In this document: piece by piece, positions 1 to 11,412 of the stretch
Layout of the letters: every line of letters starts with the position of its first letter
Position numbering within the stretch: position 1 is the first letter of the stretch
Origin: Congeria kusceri
Lineage: Eukaryota > Mollusca > Bivalvia > Myida > Dreissenidae
Direction: 5' to 3'
Length of the DNA stretch: 64,000 bases
NCBI GenBank assembly: GCA_027627225.1
Contig: CM051028.1
Span: forward strand, 17,719,701-17,783,700
Program-made: the position numbers and the translations under genes
Notes under the pieces: generated by a model
What the model was told of the DNA's origin: nothing
The model's database searches: none
The model's input: only the letters and a program-made list of their open reading frames with translations

Positions 1-200
1 TACATGTAACTCCGTAATGATTGACCCTGTTCAAGCAACTCATTTAATCTTGACTGTTCATGGGGCGGTATTCACAAAACATCGTAAGTAATTTCTTAAA
101 TATTTTCACTTAAATGTAAAATTTAAATATATATTGTATTAGTTTACTTAATTCACACAATGGTTGCTGATATTTGGCAAATAACATTTTAATACTGATG
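1..200. other. AT-rich sequence, no gene seen
   Basis: No coding sequence, RNA gene or clear repeat recognised. It leads into the dispersed repeat that starts near 200. Confidence 0.4.
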
Positions 201-690
201 TTATTTCATTTTGTACTGTTTTTGTACGGAGTAATAGAAACGATTTCACGTTTCAGTGACGTCAATGAATAATAACAAACAATATGACGTAAACTGTATT
301 CATAAACATTGAGCAAACGGCATCCGATTCATTGATAAAAGTCAAAGACCAATATGACGCCATGTTATTGATGCTGTAGTGAAAATACCATTGTAACAAA
401 CACAATAAAATTAAATTTTCAATAACGTTTACGCATTTAATACGCATTTTTGTTTCAATACACTATATGGAAACAGTATGTTACAATTTGTCTAGTGTAC
501 GTTTAAGCACGTGCATTTTACTGTAAAATTTCCTTAAATTCTCCAGAACTATTTTAAATACATTAGACTCCGTCCATAATTATTGCTGAATAACCCATAC
601 TTGATTTCTTTCTTTGTCTATTGAAAAGCATCGCGTCATTTGAGAATTTAAAATGAACCTGTCTCACAAAAATCCAACAAATGTTATTTA
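200..690. repeat. Dispersed repeat, copy 1 (CRE-containing)
   Basis: This segment is clearly related, in the same orientation and order, to 10130-10610. Shared landmarks are TTTCAGTGACGTCAAT, ATAAACATTGAGC, GTTTAAGCACGTGCATTTTA, a block around CCGGAACTATTTT, and GAATAACCCA. One exact TGACGTCA octamer is left (257-264); the other sites have decayed to forms such as TGACGTAA. No coding potential is visible. It is probably an old non-autonomous transposon or a duplicated intergenic block. Confidence 0.7.
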
Positions 691-699
691 GAAAATCGA

Positions 700-1760
700 A
701 ACAGTCCAAAGAAAATTATTATGAGCGATATAGCAGGATGCTGTTGTATCCGTTTTGTTTCCGGACTTGCCTTTTTCGACAGGAACAACAACACACAGAT
801 GGATATATATGCGTTTTTATATTCAATGACTGTAAAAGACAGTGAATGAAACCCTCAATTAAAAGCATTTAACAGACAAAAAAATTGATTTACCAAATTA
901 CTGTTAAATTAGAAATGTGTCTAAACAACACGGATGCCCCCCACCTATGCAGCTCTTTCTACATGATAAAGCATGACAATATGCATACCAATTATGTCAT
1001 TTTATATGGTATTTTCTATTAAATGTTTTCTGTCAGTCTGAGAATGATTAGGTACCATCTCTTAATACTTATCACTTTTGCAGGCCTCCTAGCAGATCTC
1101 AATGAAAATAAAGGTTTATATTAAGGTTCAAAATATGCAAAATAACGGCTTTTATTGAGATTTCGGTAAAAATAAAGAGGAAATAAAGGCTAATCTTGAC
1201 ATTCTAAACTGATGGATATTTAGGAAATGACCCTAAATTCAACATGCATACCAGAATTATACTGACAAAAGACCATTGTCTACTTGTTTTAAAAAAGTAT
1301 CTTATTATTTTTTAATATGAATTAAAAGTAGTTCAACTGTAAATAAACAACAATGACAGAAAAATAAGCACTGCACTCTTATTATTTAAATGGAAAAAAC
1401 AGTCACAATCCATATAGAAAAGTGCATCTTAATGAAAAGATCAAGAACAAAGAGGAAGGCATTTTGTCCTTTTTGGATGGTGTTTAAAGTCTATTTTTAG
1501 TAACGTATAGAACACTTGAAGGCATTTCAGTTTTTATTCTTGCAAATAATTTTAGTGAATCTGATGGATGTGTTCTGCCTGGTGTATAAATGATGGCTGT
1601 CAGATGACAGAATTTAAAAAAACAACACAAAATATTAATTTTGATGGATGATCCACAATATTCATTCCGGCAAGTTTGGGAATGAAATAAAAATCACTAA
1701 TTGCAAGGCCAAATCAATAACCAAAACTGTGTTTGAGCATGAAACAAAAATACTATACAA
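700..1760. other. AT-rich intergenic DNA
   Basis: No supported gene. A motif GCAGGCCTCCTAG at about 1080 recurs in inverted orientation at about 4102-4114 (CTAGGAGGCCTGC). Both are next to AAATAAAGG-rich sequence, so these may be the outer ends of an older element about 3 kb long. A second fragment of the bivalve repeat end ACACGGATGCCCCCCAC lies near 930. Confidence 0.35.
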
Positions 1761-1761
1761 C

Positions 1762-2660
1762 TAGACATGTGTCCGTAGGACACGGATGCCCCCACATTCC
1801 GCTGCTTGTCACAAAACTCTGCTGATGTCGGAAATAATGCACCGAAATACCCAGGCGCAGAAGTTCACATGCTGACGAATATGTTTAGAAAGTTTCATCA
1901 GTCTAGCAGTTATACTTTTTGAGTTACACGCGACACAAATCCAAAAATGTCATTTTTGGCTAACAAAAAGGGTCATAACTCCACTGATGGCGGAAAAAAC
2001 TGCACCAAAATACCCAGGTGCACAAGTTCACATACAGATCAATATGTTTATAAAGTTCCATCACTCTAGCAGTAATACGTTTTGAGTTACATGCGACACA
2101 AGTCCAAACATGTCATTTTCATAACACCACTGATGTCGGGAAAAAAAATGCACCAAAATACCCAGGTGCACAAGTTCACATGCTGATTAATATGTTAATA
2201 AATTTTCATCACTCTAGCAATAACACTTTTTGAGTTACACACGACGCAAGTCCAAAAATGTCATTTTTTGGTAAAAAAAGGGCCATAGCTCCGCTGATGT
2301 CGGCAACAACTGCACCAAAATACCCAGGTGCACAAGTTCACGTGCTGATTAATATGTTTTTGTAAAGTTTCATCACTCAAGCAGCAATACTTTTTGAGTT
2401 ACGCGCGACACAAGTCCAAAAATATCATTTTTTGCTAAAAAAGGGCCAATAACTCCGCTGATGTCGGAAAACACTGCACCAAAATACCCAGGTGCACAAG
2501 CCCCGATGCCGATGAATATGCTTATAAAGTTTCATTACTCTAGCAGTTATACTTTTTGCGTTATGCGCCTCACAAAAATCAGACTGACGGACGGAAGGAC
2601 GGACAAGGGCAAATCTATACTATATGCCCCCCCCCACCCTCTAAAGTGGGGGCATAAAAA
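1762..2660. mobile_element. Pearl-like non-autonomous element with about 158-bp tandem core
   Basis: The left end contains GGATGCCCCCAC and the right end AGTGGGGGCAT, an inverted pair. Between them lie about five tandem units of about 158 bp, marked by ACCAAAATACCCAGGTGCAC near 1841, 2002, 2150, 2310 and 2476. After the core comes a GACGGACGGAAGGACGGAC tract. Left end, roughly 160-bp tandem core and ACGG-type tail match the layout described for bivalve pearl elements; the family name is inferred from layout only. Short reading frames here are by-products of the repeat. Confidence 0.7.
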
Positions 2661-2854
2661 TGCATTATACAAATCACTAACAAAATACAAAGTTCTTAAC
2701 TTCAATAAAATCACGTAGTAAGAACATAATTGTAAAAGATCCATCTTATCTCTGTATTTTAGCTTCTTTTGAATTTCCATTGAATTTCATACAGTAGTTC
2801 CAGAAAAAGTCTTGACACAACTAATACATGTACAGTTTGAGGTTCTTGAAAACA

Positions 2855-3162
2855 GTAGCAATGAGTAATGCAATGTAGCTAGCATGCACACTTAAACTGT
2901 AGCAATGAGTAATGCAATGTAGCTGGCATGCACACTTAAACAGTAGCAATTAGTAATGCAATGTAGCTGGCATGCACACTTAAACAGTAGCAATGAATAA
3001 TGCAATGTAGCTGGCATGCACACTTAAACTGTAGCAATAAGTAATGCAATGGAGCTGGCATGCACACTTAAACAGTAGCAATGAGTAATGCAATGTAGCT
3101 GGCATGCACACTTAAACAGTAGCAATGAGTAATGCAATGTAGCTGGCATGCACACTTAAACA
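2855..3162. repeat. 44-bp minisatellite, 7 copies
   Basis: Seven head-to-tail copies of a 44-bp unit starting GTAGCAATGAGTAATGCAAT and containing GCTGGCATGCACACTTAAAC. Copies differ at only a few positions, so the array is young. No spacers and no coding potential. Confidence 0.9.
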
Positions 3163-3169
3163 GTAGCCA

Positions 3170-4500
3170 CAGCATGTAAAATTCTTACGTAAAATATCAA
3201 CCACAAAGAATGATCAATGTGATGGCTTATACAACTGTTAATGACAGTCTTATGATTTTGTTATTACTATATATATATAATTTGACATTTCTATGACCTT
3301 GCCTATACCACAACCTGATAATTTCCACCTTTAAGGCCATGAGTTTCTATCAAATTTCTTGCTCAGAACGTAAACAAAAGTGCATGTATTCACTTTGCTG
3401 GGCATCACTAAATGCACGGACAAGCCGTACAACCAACATGGGACATTCTATTGACATAGTAAATTACAATTTCAATCATTTTATTGTTTCTAATTGTTTA
3501 TAGTTTTGATTTAATTAATACAAACAATCTTTAAACATAACGTATCTTCATTATATTGTTTGAAAACAATAACATTCAGTATTTCTGTGTTGACCCACCC
3601 AGAGCAGCAGTGGAAACCAAAAGAAGCAGGTTGCAGCAACCAGCTACAATGCATCTTGTTCTGGACCTTTGGGAAGTCTTTAATTGATAAATTCTAAGGC
3701 CTTCCATGTCCAATAATTTGGTATGAAATGATAACGGTACTTTACACAAAATGTTTAGTATAACCATTAATATACAGGGTAGTTGCAGAGATATTCTGTT
3801 GATAAATATTTTAGGGTTAATGCTACCCTGCTATATCTACAACGTTTTTACTTGAAGTATTGTAAAATTTAATCTGCACACAAAGATTTGAAATGTTTGT
3901 AAGAACATTTGCATTAGTCTTGTATGTGATAGTCTATATTTATTGCTATAAAAAGATGCAACAAACTGATTGAAAAAAATATATAGGTTTTGTGAGCAAA
4001 TTACCAGTTTTTACAGGTTTTCTAGGAAAAATAAAGGCTTTAAAGGATTTTCCCAAAAATAAAGGTTTTATAAAGGTTTAAAAAGGTTTAAAAGGTTTCA
4101 CTAGGAGGCCTGCAGGTTTGCAAAGTAATTAAAAAATCCTTCAATGCCGGTCAAAATTATTCTCTGGAAATACTCAATAATTTTCATTCTTATATTTGGC
4201 CTTTGAGTGTGACCTTGACCTTGGATCTAGTAATTGCATGTGACACACATTCTTACAATGCTTATCACTTTTGCCAAGTTATTTGAAAATCGTTCAATGC
4301 CAGACACATTTATGCACTGGATATACTCAAAAAGCATTCTGGCATTTATGGTGCGGGCATAAAAATGTTCCTGTTAACAAACAATACAAACAACATTCAT
4401 AATAACTAAACTATACCATATACAGTAACAGTTGCTCATAATATGTGTCTCTTCAAAATTGCAACAGCTTTGTGAAAGATGTCGACACCAAATTTAGACG
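3170..4500. other. Intergenic DNA with AAAGGTTT-rich tract
   Basis: No gene supported. From 4010 to 4115 there are repeats of AATAAAGG/AAAGGTTT ending in CTAGGAGGCCTGC, the inverted partner of the motif at about 1080. The rest is ordinary AT-rich sequence. Confidence 0.35.
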
Positions 4501-4560
4501 ACACCCAGTGTTCAGGAATTTCCAAACGGAGCTCAAGTTCACAGTTTTCACTTACTAACA

Positions 4561-5278
4561 CTAACGGTGAACTGAATATTTGCCGTTGATTTCTTCCTCA
4601 TTTTGGCTTATTTCAATTTCATCACTAGGACGAACTTTAGGAATGTAGATTGGCATCTCAACAGGACTGTTAAGCAGTCCTGCTGTAAACAGCCTGTTCG
4701 GTGAAGACCTCACTGTTCGGATTCTGTGACTTGCCCATGCTTGTTGCCACATGTGTAGTTTTTCATTTATCTTTGACAGAAAGACATAGTGAAGAGCAGT
4801 TATATGAATATCGTTCAGTATATCAAGAACACCTTCATCTTCCATGAAATGAAAAAGTGAATAATAAAAGCACAAAACCCCCTCATAAACATCTCTCCAA
4901 AGTCGTTCAATCCTTTGATTATGGGTGCTTTTGCCAGTAAGCATGCTGCCTGAGCCACGAGCTTGAATCATGAAGTCAGCAATACCAGCATTTTCCAGCG
5001 GTACACCAAACTTATGAACACCTTCTTGAAAACACTTCAAAACTGTAGCAGATGTGTTATTATCTGTTCATTTTAAGAATGTGACCAGTCTACTAAAACC
5101 GTCAATTCCTCCAGCAATAACAAAATTCCATCTTATCAGTTTATGGTTCGTGTCCACATGCCATAGACCGTTTGGGCCCGTCACCTCATATTCTCACCTA
5201 TGTATACGCCTGCGGCTTCTTAGTTGCACACCACTTGAATCAACCTGATGTAAGCAATCTCGCATATCTGATCTCGAA
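4561..5278 (-). pseudogene. Broken DDE integrase of a DNA transposon (animal integrase-core family)
   Basis: Reading the minus strand from 5278 gives an integrase-core protein interrupted by TGA codons. The first part holds [17 protein letters not shown], with the first catalytic Asp in HVDTNH, followed by a GGIDGFSRL segment. The open 159-residue stretch (5040-4561) holds the family signature HNQRIERLWRDV, with the Glu that should complete the DDE triad. It ends with a SHRIRT...SPNRLF motif typical of these proteins, which are scattered through animal genomes as Integrase core domain proteins. At least two in-frame stops (one between RRRIHR and EYEV, one after TFLK) show the copy is dead. 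No terminal repeats were identified. The family call rests on motif recall and is fairly secure. Confidence 0.8.
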
Positions 5279-5309
5279 ACCTGAAGAAAAAATCATTACA
5301 GAATTATAA

Positions 5310-6240
5310 GCAATATAAAACAAGAGGGTCAAGATGGTCCTGTGTCATGGCGCAAATACTCTTGCCACCTCAATCATTAACAGTTATTGGCGTTGAATAA
5401 TAACATGAATAAGCATGTGGTCAGACATAGGAGTGATTTGAAGGAATATGGTAGAGGGTAACCCAAGGAACATTTCTGGGAAGCTATTTTCAAATCCAGC
5501 CAGGGGTTTAAGACAAGGAGATTTTCAAAGTTTTCAATACAGCCATATAAGAAAAAATGCCCCGCCCCTAGCGGCCATGTTTTTCACGAAAAAAAATGAT
5601 TTAAAGGAAATTGGAAGAAGGTCACCCGAGGAACATTTCTGTAAAATTATTTTGAAATACAGCCAGTGGTTTCAGACAAGAAGATTTTCAAAGTTTTCTA
5701 TATAGCCATATAAGAAAACTGCCCCGCCCCATGGCGGCCATGTTTTTTAACAAATCAAAATGATTTGAAGGAATTTGGTAGAGGGTCACCCAAGGAACGT
5801 TTCTGTGAAATTTATTTGAAATCCAGCCAGTGGTTTCAGACAAGAAGATTTTAAGTTTTCAGTATAGCCATATAAGGAAAACTGCCCATGTTTTTTTGCG
5901 AATCAAAATGATTTGAAGGAATTTGATAGAGGGTCACCCAAGGAAAATTTTCTTGAAACTATTTTGAAATCCAGCCAGTGGTTTTTACGAGAAGATTTTT
6001 GAAGTTTTCCAGTTTTTAAGCTTTGGCTGCCATGTCAACTAGAGCTTTCAATATATTCTAATGAATTGAAGGAATTTGTTAAAGGACCATCCAAGGAATA
6101 TTCCTGCCAAGTTTGGTTAAAATCCACCCAGTGGTTTCAGAAAAGTTGTTTGAAGTAAAATGTTGACACCGGACGCCGGAAACAGACTAATCACAAAAGC
6201 TCACCCTCGGGCACTTTGTGCTCAGGTGAGCTATAAAAAG
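5310..6240. mobile_element. Pearl-like element with about 160-bp tandem core
   Basis: About five degenerate tandem units of about 160 bp, marked by CCAAGGAACATTTCTG-type words near 5463, 5626, 5790, 5937 and 6090, each followed by a CCAGCCAGTGGTTTCAGACA block. It starts near CAAGAGGGTCAAGATGGTCC and ends in ACGCCGGA...GCTCACC...CAGGTGAGCT, an inverted GCTCACC/GGTGAGC pair that forms a short hairpin end. A related inverted end (AAAGTGCTCACCTG) follows at about 6268. No protein is encoded. Confidence 0.65.
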
Positions 6241-9200
6241 TAAAAAGTGGGCCGTGATGGCCCAAAGTGCTCACCTGCATACAGGCAATAACAGAGAATA
6301 GCTCTGACATCTGAGTGTCACCGCCTACAAAATGACCCACATAAGACAGATATCTTACTGTTGCTAACCTGCCAATCGACAGGTGCAATACAAATGCCCG
6401 TCTTGTCGTCTTCTGTAGTTAACCTGACAATTGACAGATGCTTACACCAGGGATTATCCTAGAGGGCGACATGGGCGAAATCGTCGCCCTATGGTGTCTG
6501 ACTTCGCTCTGTGATCTGATCAAAGCGAAATCAAAATCGCCGAAAATTGTCAATACTAATGCTTATTCCTCTAATCTTATGCCCACTACTGTCATGGTTT
6601 TCTGATTGTGGAGATAACGATGCTTCAATTATCCATAATCGATCTGTTGACAGCGTGGGAAAGTTGGTTACACATCACTGACCTGGCATTGTGTTAATCA
6701 ATCAACCAATCGGCTAAGGTTATTCCAATTGCGGTTCCCGACTTCGCTTACTTACTTTCAGAGTAAATCTGTTATTAGCAAAGGCTGTCGGGAACCAAGA
6801 AAGCGAGTGCACACTGGGCGATATGATCAATACAGATGCCTGTTTGGCCTATTTCACCTGCCAATTGATAGGTGCAATACAGATGCATTTAAAGTTTTGG
6901 TGGAAAAAAAGCAAATTTATTAATCAGTGTTTTTTTTCACCTTGGGTTAAAGGTGACGGGGCCCTTCAGATGGGGAATTTTGCGGCAAAAGGGGATTTGT
7001 TTTAGAAAAGCATTATAGCAAATTTACATGTTTCTATTTTACTTTGTAATAAAACATGAATTAATCAAATGTTTTGCTACAAATGATAACTAAGGTAAAA
7101 TGCTTTAACTTGGTTTGAAGAAAAATTGCCTGGATATTTTACGAAATTACTCTATCTTAGTCAGTTTGTCCCATTTCGGTCATTTTTTGTCAAAATAAAT
7201 CTTACATTCTGAGGGGAATTTTTAAGATTAATATAGGGAAAAAGTATATACCTTTTAAGTAGGGGAATGGGGCCGAATATCGGCCCCAAATTGGCCATAA
7301 GAAAAACACTGTTAATGATCCATTTAGCGTCAAAATATAGCATATAACACACACATTGCTTTTAATAATATAATCAAGTGTCTGTTGATATAACAAGAGC
7401 TTGCTAGCAATCATCTTTAATTAGACAATGAATGCTGACAAACTGCCTGTTGTTTGCACAAGTTTGATCAAACATGATAAGAATTGCATTTTGATATGGC
7501 CTTTTATAAGCAAGAATTTAGCAGATAATTTATTAACCCAATGGAAAACGACCGAAATGAAAGAAGACCAGCTTTTATTTAACCCAAAGAACAAATAGAA
7601 TATTTTTTGGCATTAAAAAAAAAACAAAAACAAAAACTGGTTTGATTTAACAAAGAAAAAATCCTTTAGGGAGTAGGGACCTTTTCGTCGGGTAGGTAGG
7701 CAATGGCTAACAAAATAAATTTTCATTTTGGCCTTATGGATGTTTTTCACAAACAATTAAGGGGCCATAACTTTGGCCTCTCTGGCCCAGGAATTTCAGT
7801 AGATTTTGAAAACAAGGAGTCAAATGACCCCCTAGCTTGAAAATATGATGCAAGTATTTCTAAAATGAGAAAATTGCATTGTACTCGCATCAATAAAGCA
7901 GGATTCTGCGTCAATTAATACATGTGGCCCATATTAAACAATGACTGAGACCTCATGGTCAAACCCAAACCATGCATATCTGGTCAAGAATAGGCTATAC
8001 ATGAGATCTCTGTATTCCATATTTAAGTCACACAAGAACATTTACAAAAACTGTTAAGATATATATTTCTGAGTAAAAATAAGGTGATTTTTTTTATTTA
8101 AACACACACTTTAGTAATTCAAAACACCTGCAAATATGTATAAATTATTTTTTTACTTTCAGGAATATTTTTTCCTGAATTTTCAGTGACTTTTTTAGAA
8201 TGTGATTTTTCACAGACTTTTTTCCAAATTGCTTGACAATTCACTGACCATGAAAAAGGGGGAATAACTCTGGTGTTCCTGGTCTGATCTAGCCCATTAT
8301 GAAATCTGTAGCACCTCTACAGGCCCAACTGTTGATGCATTACGGACAACAGATGAAGCAGGAAAGTCCCCCTATACCAATACTTTTTATGTACCACTGG
8401 CTACCTTGTGCCTTTATCCAGCTTTTTCACATTATTTTTTTGTTATTTTAATCAAGCTTCATATGATTAATGTATTGTAAATACCTTTTTACATGTATGC
8501 TATTCAAATTTAGAATTGGTAACATTTTCAGACCATGAATATTAATGCCAGCCTATAGAGAAAGAGCAACATAAATGAAACAAAAAACTTATAGATAATA
8601 CACAATGCATAATTATTATATGACAATCACTAAACTTAATATCTGCTAATGAATCAATTGTATCATATCAATATAATATACATTAACAATACATTATGTT
8701 GTGCTTCAGGTCAGACTGTCAGAGAATTATACGTATCTTTGAATGTACGATATTCTTTACAATTACTAAAAACAATATAATTACGGGGCTACAGATAACA
8801 TGGAAAATACTAAAATAAATCATAATAAGAGGACCAACATCGCCAGACACTCTTCTTGCCCAGTGCCTTTTTTTTTTCAGCCCATTACAACATTAGTAAT
8901 CAAGTACTAAAATGGTAAGACTATTATAATTATGTTTAAACTGTTGGTAGAGGACTGTATGGTAAGACTATGTTTCAAAGACGTGGGCATTGTGTCCACA
9001 CAGAAATATTTGATCTTTTAAGGATGATCCAAATAAAGTCAATAGAATCACATATTAATTAAGACCTGGCTGGGGACATTTTAGCCCATGGCCACCAATT
9101 TTAAGAACATTGGTAAAGGACCATGTGTTGATGCTATCTGCATACCAAAATGTCCATATCAAATGCCCAGGCAGTGTAGCTTCAGAGAATATTTGTATCG

Positions 9201-9280
9201 TTTTTCCCGTAAATAAAGAATGCAACATGTAATTTTTAAACGAACACTCTTCCATATTATGGCCATACACGAGTTGTGCA
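6241..9280. other. Intergenic DNA, mostly unique and AT-rich
   Basis: No gene supported. Between 6455 and 6800 there is a diverged repeat with GGGCGACATGGGCGAAATCG and GTCGCCCTA words and two related CGACTTCGCT blocks; it may be a transposon fragment. The rest is AT-rich with poly-A/T runs and no convincing coding sequence. Confidence 0.35.
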
Positions 9281-9288
9281 AGAAATAT

Positions 9289-9400
9289 CCACATCATATA
9301 AAGACCTATCCACATCATATAAAGAAGTATCTATATCATATAAAGAAATATCCACATCATATAAAGAAATGTCCGCATCATTTAAAGTTGTATCCACATA
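9289..9400. repeat. 21-bp minisatellite
   Basis: About five tandem copies of a 21-bp unit, TCCACATCATATAAAGAAAT plus one base. Because 21 is divisible by 3 it gives repetitive reading frames on both strands, which are not genes. It lies about 100 bp past the donor side of the orphan C1qDC exon. Confidence 0.85.
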
Positions 9401-9506
9401 ACATAATAAAGAAACAACATAATATAATAAAAATGTATGACATAAGACAGTGCCGCGTTCCATACTGTATTGTAAGGTGTTTAATAATGACAACAATGCG
9501 ACTGAC

Positions 9507-9641
9507 ATGGTTGGTGTTCTGTATCAGCACGGCTAGAAGTTTTGCCAAGAGTCTTTGATTGGCAATGTTAGCCACTGCCTCCTCTTGTCCTAGAGTGAGG
9601 ACGAAGACCAACGCTGTGGTCAGTAAGAACAACAAGGACAG
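9507..9641 (-). pseudogene. Orphan C1qDC first exon (signal peptide and coil start), start codon lost
   Basis: Minus-strand translation gives a hydrophobic leader (LSLLFLLTTALVFVLTLG) followed by QEEAVANIANQRLL and LIQNTNH. This closely matches exon 1 of the 39-kb gene (leader, then QDEAVANNANQRLF and LIQNTNQ). It ends at a plausible donor (CAT|GTCAGT) where the intact genes have their phase-0 donor. The ATG of the intact gene is CTG here (CTGTCCTTG against ATGTCCTTG). Upstream in frame are only a GTG and then a TAA, and two codons are missing in the coil. No coil or C1q exon was found to its left in the window, so it is most likely a relic. Confidence 0.75.
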
Positions 9642-9890
9642 GTTCACTTATGTCAAGAATAATCAGCTGACAAGATATGTGTCAAACCATTCTTTAAATT
9701 GGTCTTACCAGCCGTTTATCAGCACTTAATAACAAGATCATTGGAATGAAATTGGAGTGTTTGATGGCTGAACATATCAATGAAGCATCATTGTTGCAAT
9801 ACTGAAGAAACGTCTTTTGCAATTATTGGTCAAACGAAAAAAATAAATAAATTGTGCAATATGGTCGATTATACAATACAGTCAATTTAA

Positions 9891-10063
9891 GAAATAATTG
9901 ACGGGTAACTGTTGGTTATTGCGGTAATAACCAATTGTTTGGAGTTCCGACGCGTAGGAATTAAACCACGAGGGCTGTAACCCGAGCGATTTGATAACAA
10001 GCATCGGAACGACAAACCGTTGGTTATTACCGCAATAACCAACTGTTACCCGTTAATTATTTC
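9891..10063. mobile_element. Palindromic MITE-like hairpin
   Basis: The arms GAAATAATTGACGGGTAAC... and ...GTTACCCGTTAATTATTTC are reverse complements with few mismatches over more than 40 bp. They contain GTTGGTTATTGCGGTAATAACCAA, itself nearly palindromic. The centre carries further imperfect inverted segments (GTTCCGACGC against GCATCGGAAC). It has no coding capacity; a foldback or MITE insertion is the simplest reading. Confidence 0.8.
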
Positions 10064-10129
10064 GATTCTAACACGATCTGATATAAAATTCGTATTTTTA
10101 AAGGTTATAAATGAGAACTATATTTATCT

Positions 10130-10625
10130 ATACTCCGCCCATTTTCAAGAAGAGCATTCACACGAGCGTTTCAGTGACGTCAATAAATCATAAAAATTGA
10201 AAATGACGTCAGCTTTATTGATAAACATTGAGCGAATGACGTCATACTTATCGATATAATACAGTGAAAATATGATGCTAAAAAGCGCAAATTAAAAGCA
10301 TATTAACAAAACGTAAACGTTTTTGTGAACGTAAGTATAAAATATGTAGTACAAATGTGGTTTTATTGTGCTACATACTGCAGAAAATGATTTGTTTGTC
10401 ACAATTTGCTATCGTGCGTTTAAGCACGTGCATTTTATGGAACAATTTCTTCAAATTTCCGGAACTATTTTCAAAACATTAGGCTCCGCCCATTATTTGT
10501 TGCAGAATAACCCACAGTTATTTTTCTTCTTTATCTATGCACCAATAAACGAAAGAAAACACACACTTAATATTATAATAAACATAAAATGACGTCACAA
10601 AAATCAAAAAGATGACGTCATTATT
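10130..10625. repeat. Dispersed repeat, copy 2, with five CRE octamers
   Basis: Same element as 200-690. This copy holds five exact TGACGTCA palindromes at 10175-10182, 10204-10211, 10237-10244, 10590-10597 and 10613-10620. TGACGTCA is the consensus CREB/ATF site. The repeat ends about 0.8 kb before the start codon of the first C1qDC gene and lies between that gene and the divergent orphan exon, so an enhancer role is possible but unproven. Confidence 0.75.
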
Positions 10626-11348
10626 CTGCGCGTGTTTGCTTTATCCCACAGTTTTGAAATAAAGCAAAGTTTATTCCATGGCGGTTTATTTCGTCAATGC
10701 ACGTCTGGTGATTGGCTTAAGTCGAAATCCGTTATTAAAAACTCTTCAAACGTTATAATATATGTGTTGAATAGATATCAATATTTCTCGAACGTCTTGT
10801 CAACAAAGTGGTCATACATTTGGAGGTAAATTTGTTGAGGCGTTTGACAGGCATTTCGAAAATCCTTGATCATCACAATCATTTAAGGATCTTACTTAGG
10901 TCTAAATTCCCAAGCAGCTTGATATTAATCTCGGTGACCAGACAATTGCGAACTTTGTCGCAAAGGTATCTGGTCGATCACGGATCTTCATGATTTCTGA
11001 TACTGGTGTAATTACTATTTCGGACAGTTTACGGATACACTAAACAGATAGACTGCAAATGCAATTTACCCAACGGAGAGCCGTATTCGTTGTGATATCC
11101 GTTGATAGCGTTTTAAAATTATAACAGATTCTTGAAGACTGATATGTGAAGCGTTTTAAATTTAAATCTTATTCTTATCTAGTGTGATGTGAACATACGA
11201 TAAAGACGTTTCTATTTACTCGCAAAAGCGTCGAACATGTCTTTGTATAAGACAAAATTAGTTCACTTTTGCTACAAACCAGAACACATCTGTATCAATA
11301 AATTAATCAATAGATGAAAATACTTCCTTTCGTGGGCTGTAGTATAAC

Positions 11349-11356
11349 TATATAAA
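11349..11356 (+). promoter_or_regulatory. TATA box of the 11.4-kb C1qDC gene
   Basis: TATATAAA lies 57-64 bp before the ATG at 11413. That places transcription start near 11380 and gives a short 5' UTR of about 30 nt. The ATG context is CGCCATGG, a good Kozak match with G at +4. Confidence 0.65.
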
Positions 11357-11412
11357 GCATTTTAAACAATAATTCGCAGTTGCATTCAAAACGGGCAAAT
11401 CTCTGAATCGCC

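Noticed and set aside
2855..3162. CRISPR-like array
   Set aside because: Units are contiguous without unique spacers, and the genome is animal. The same holds for the 26-, 31- and 61-bp arrays.
9642..9647. A start of the orphan exon at 9647
   Set aside because: That codon is GTG right after a TAA; alignment with gene 2 puts the former start at the CTG two codons later.
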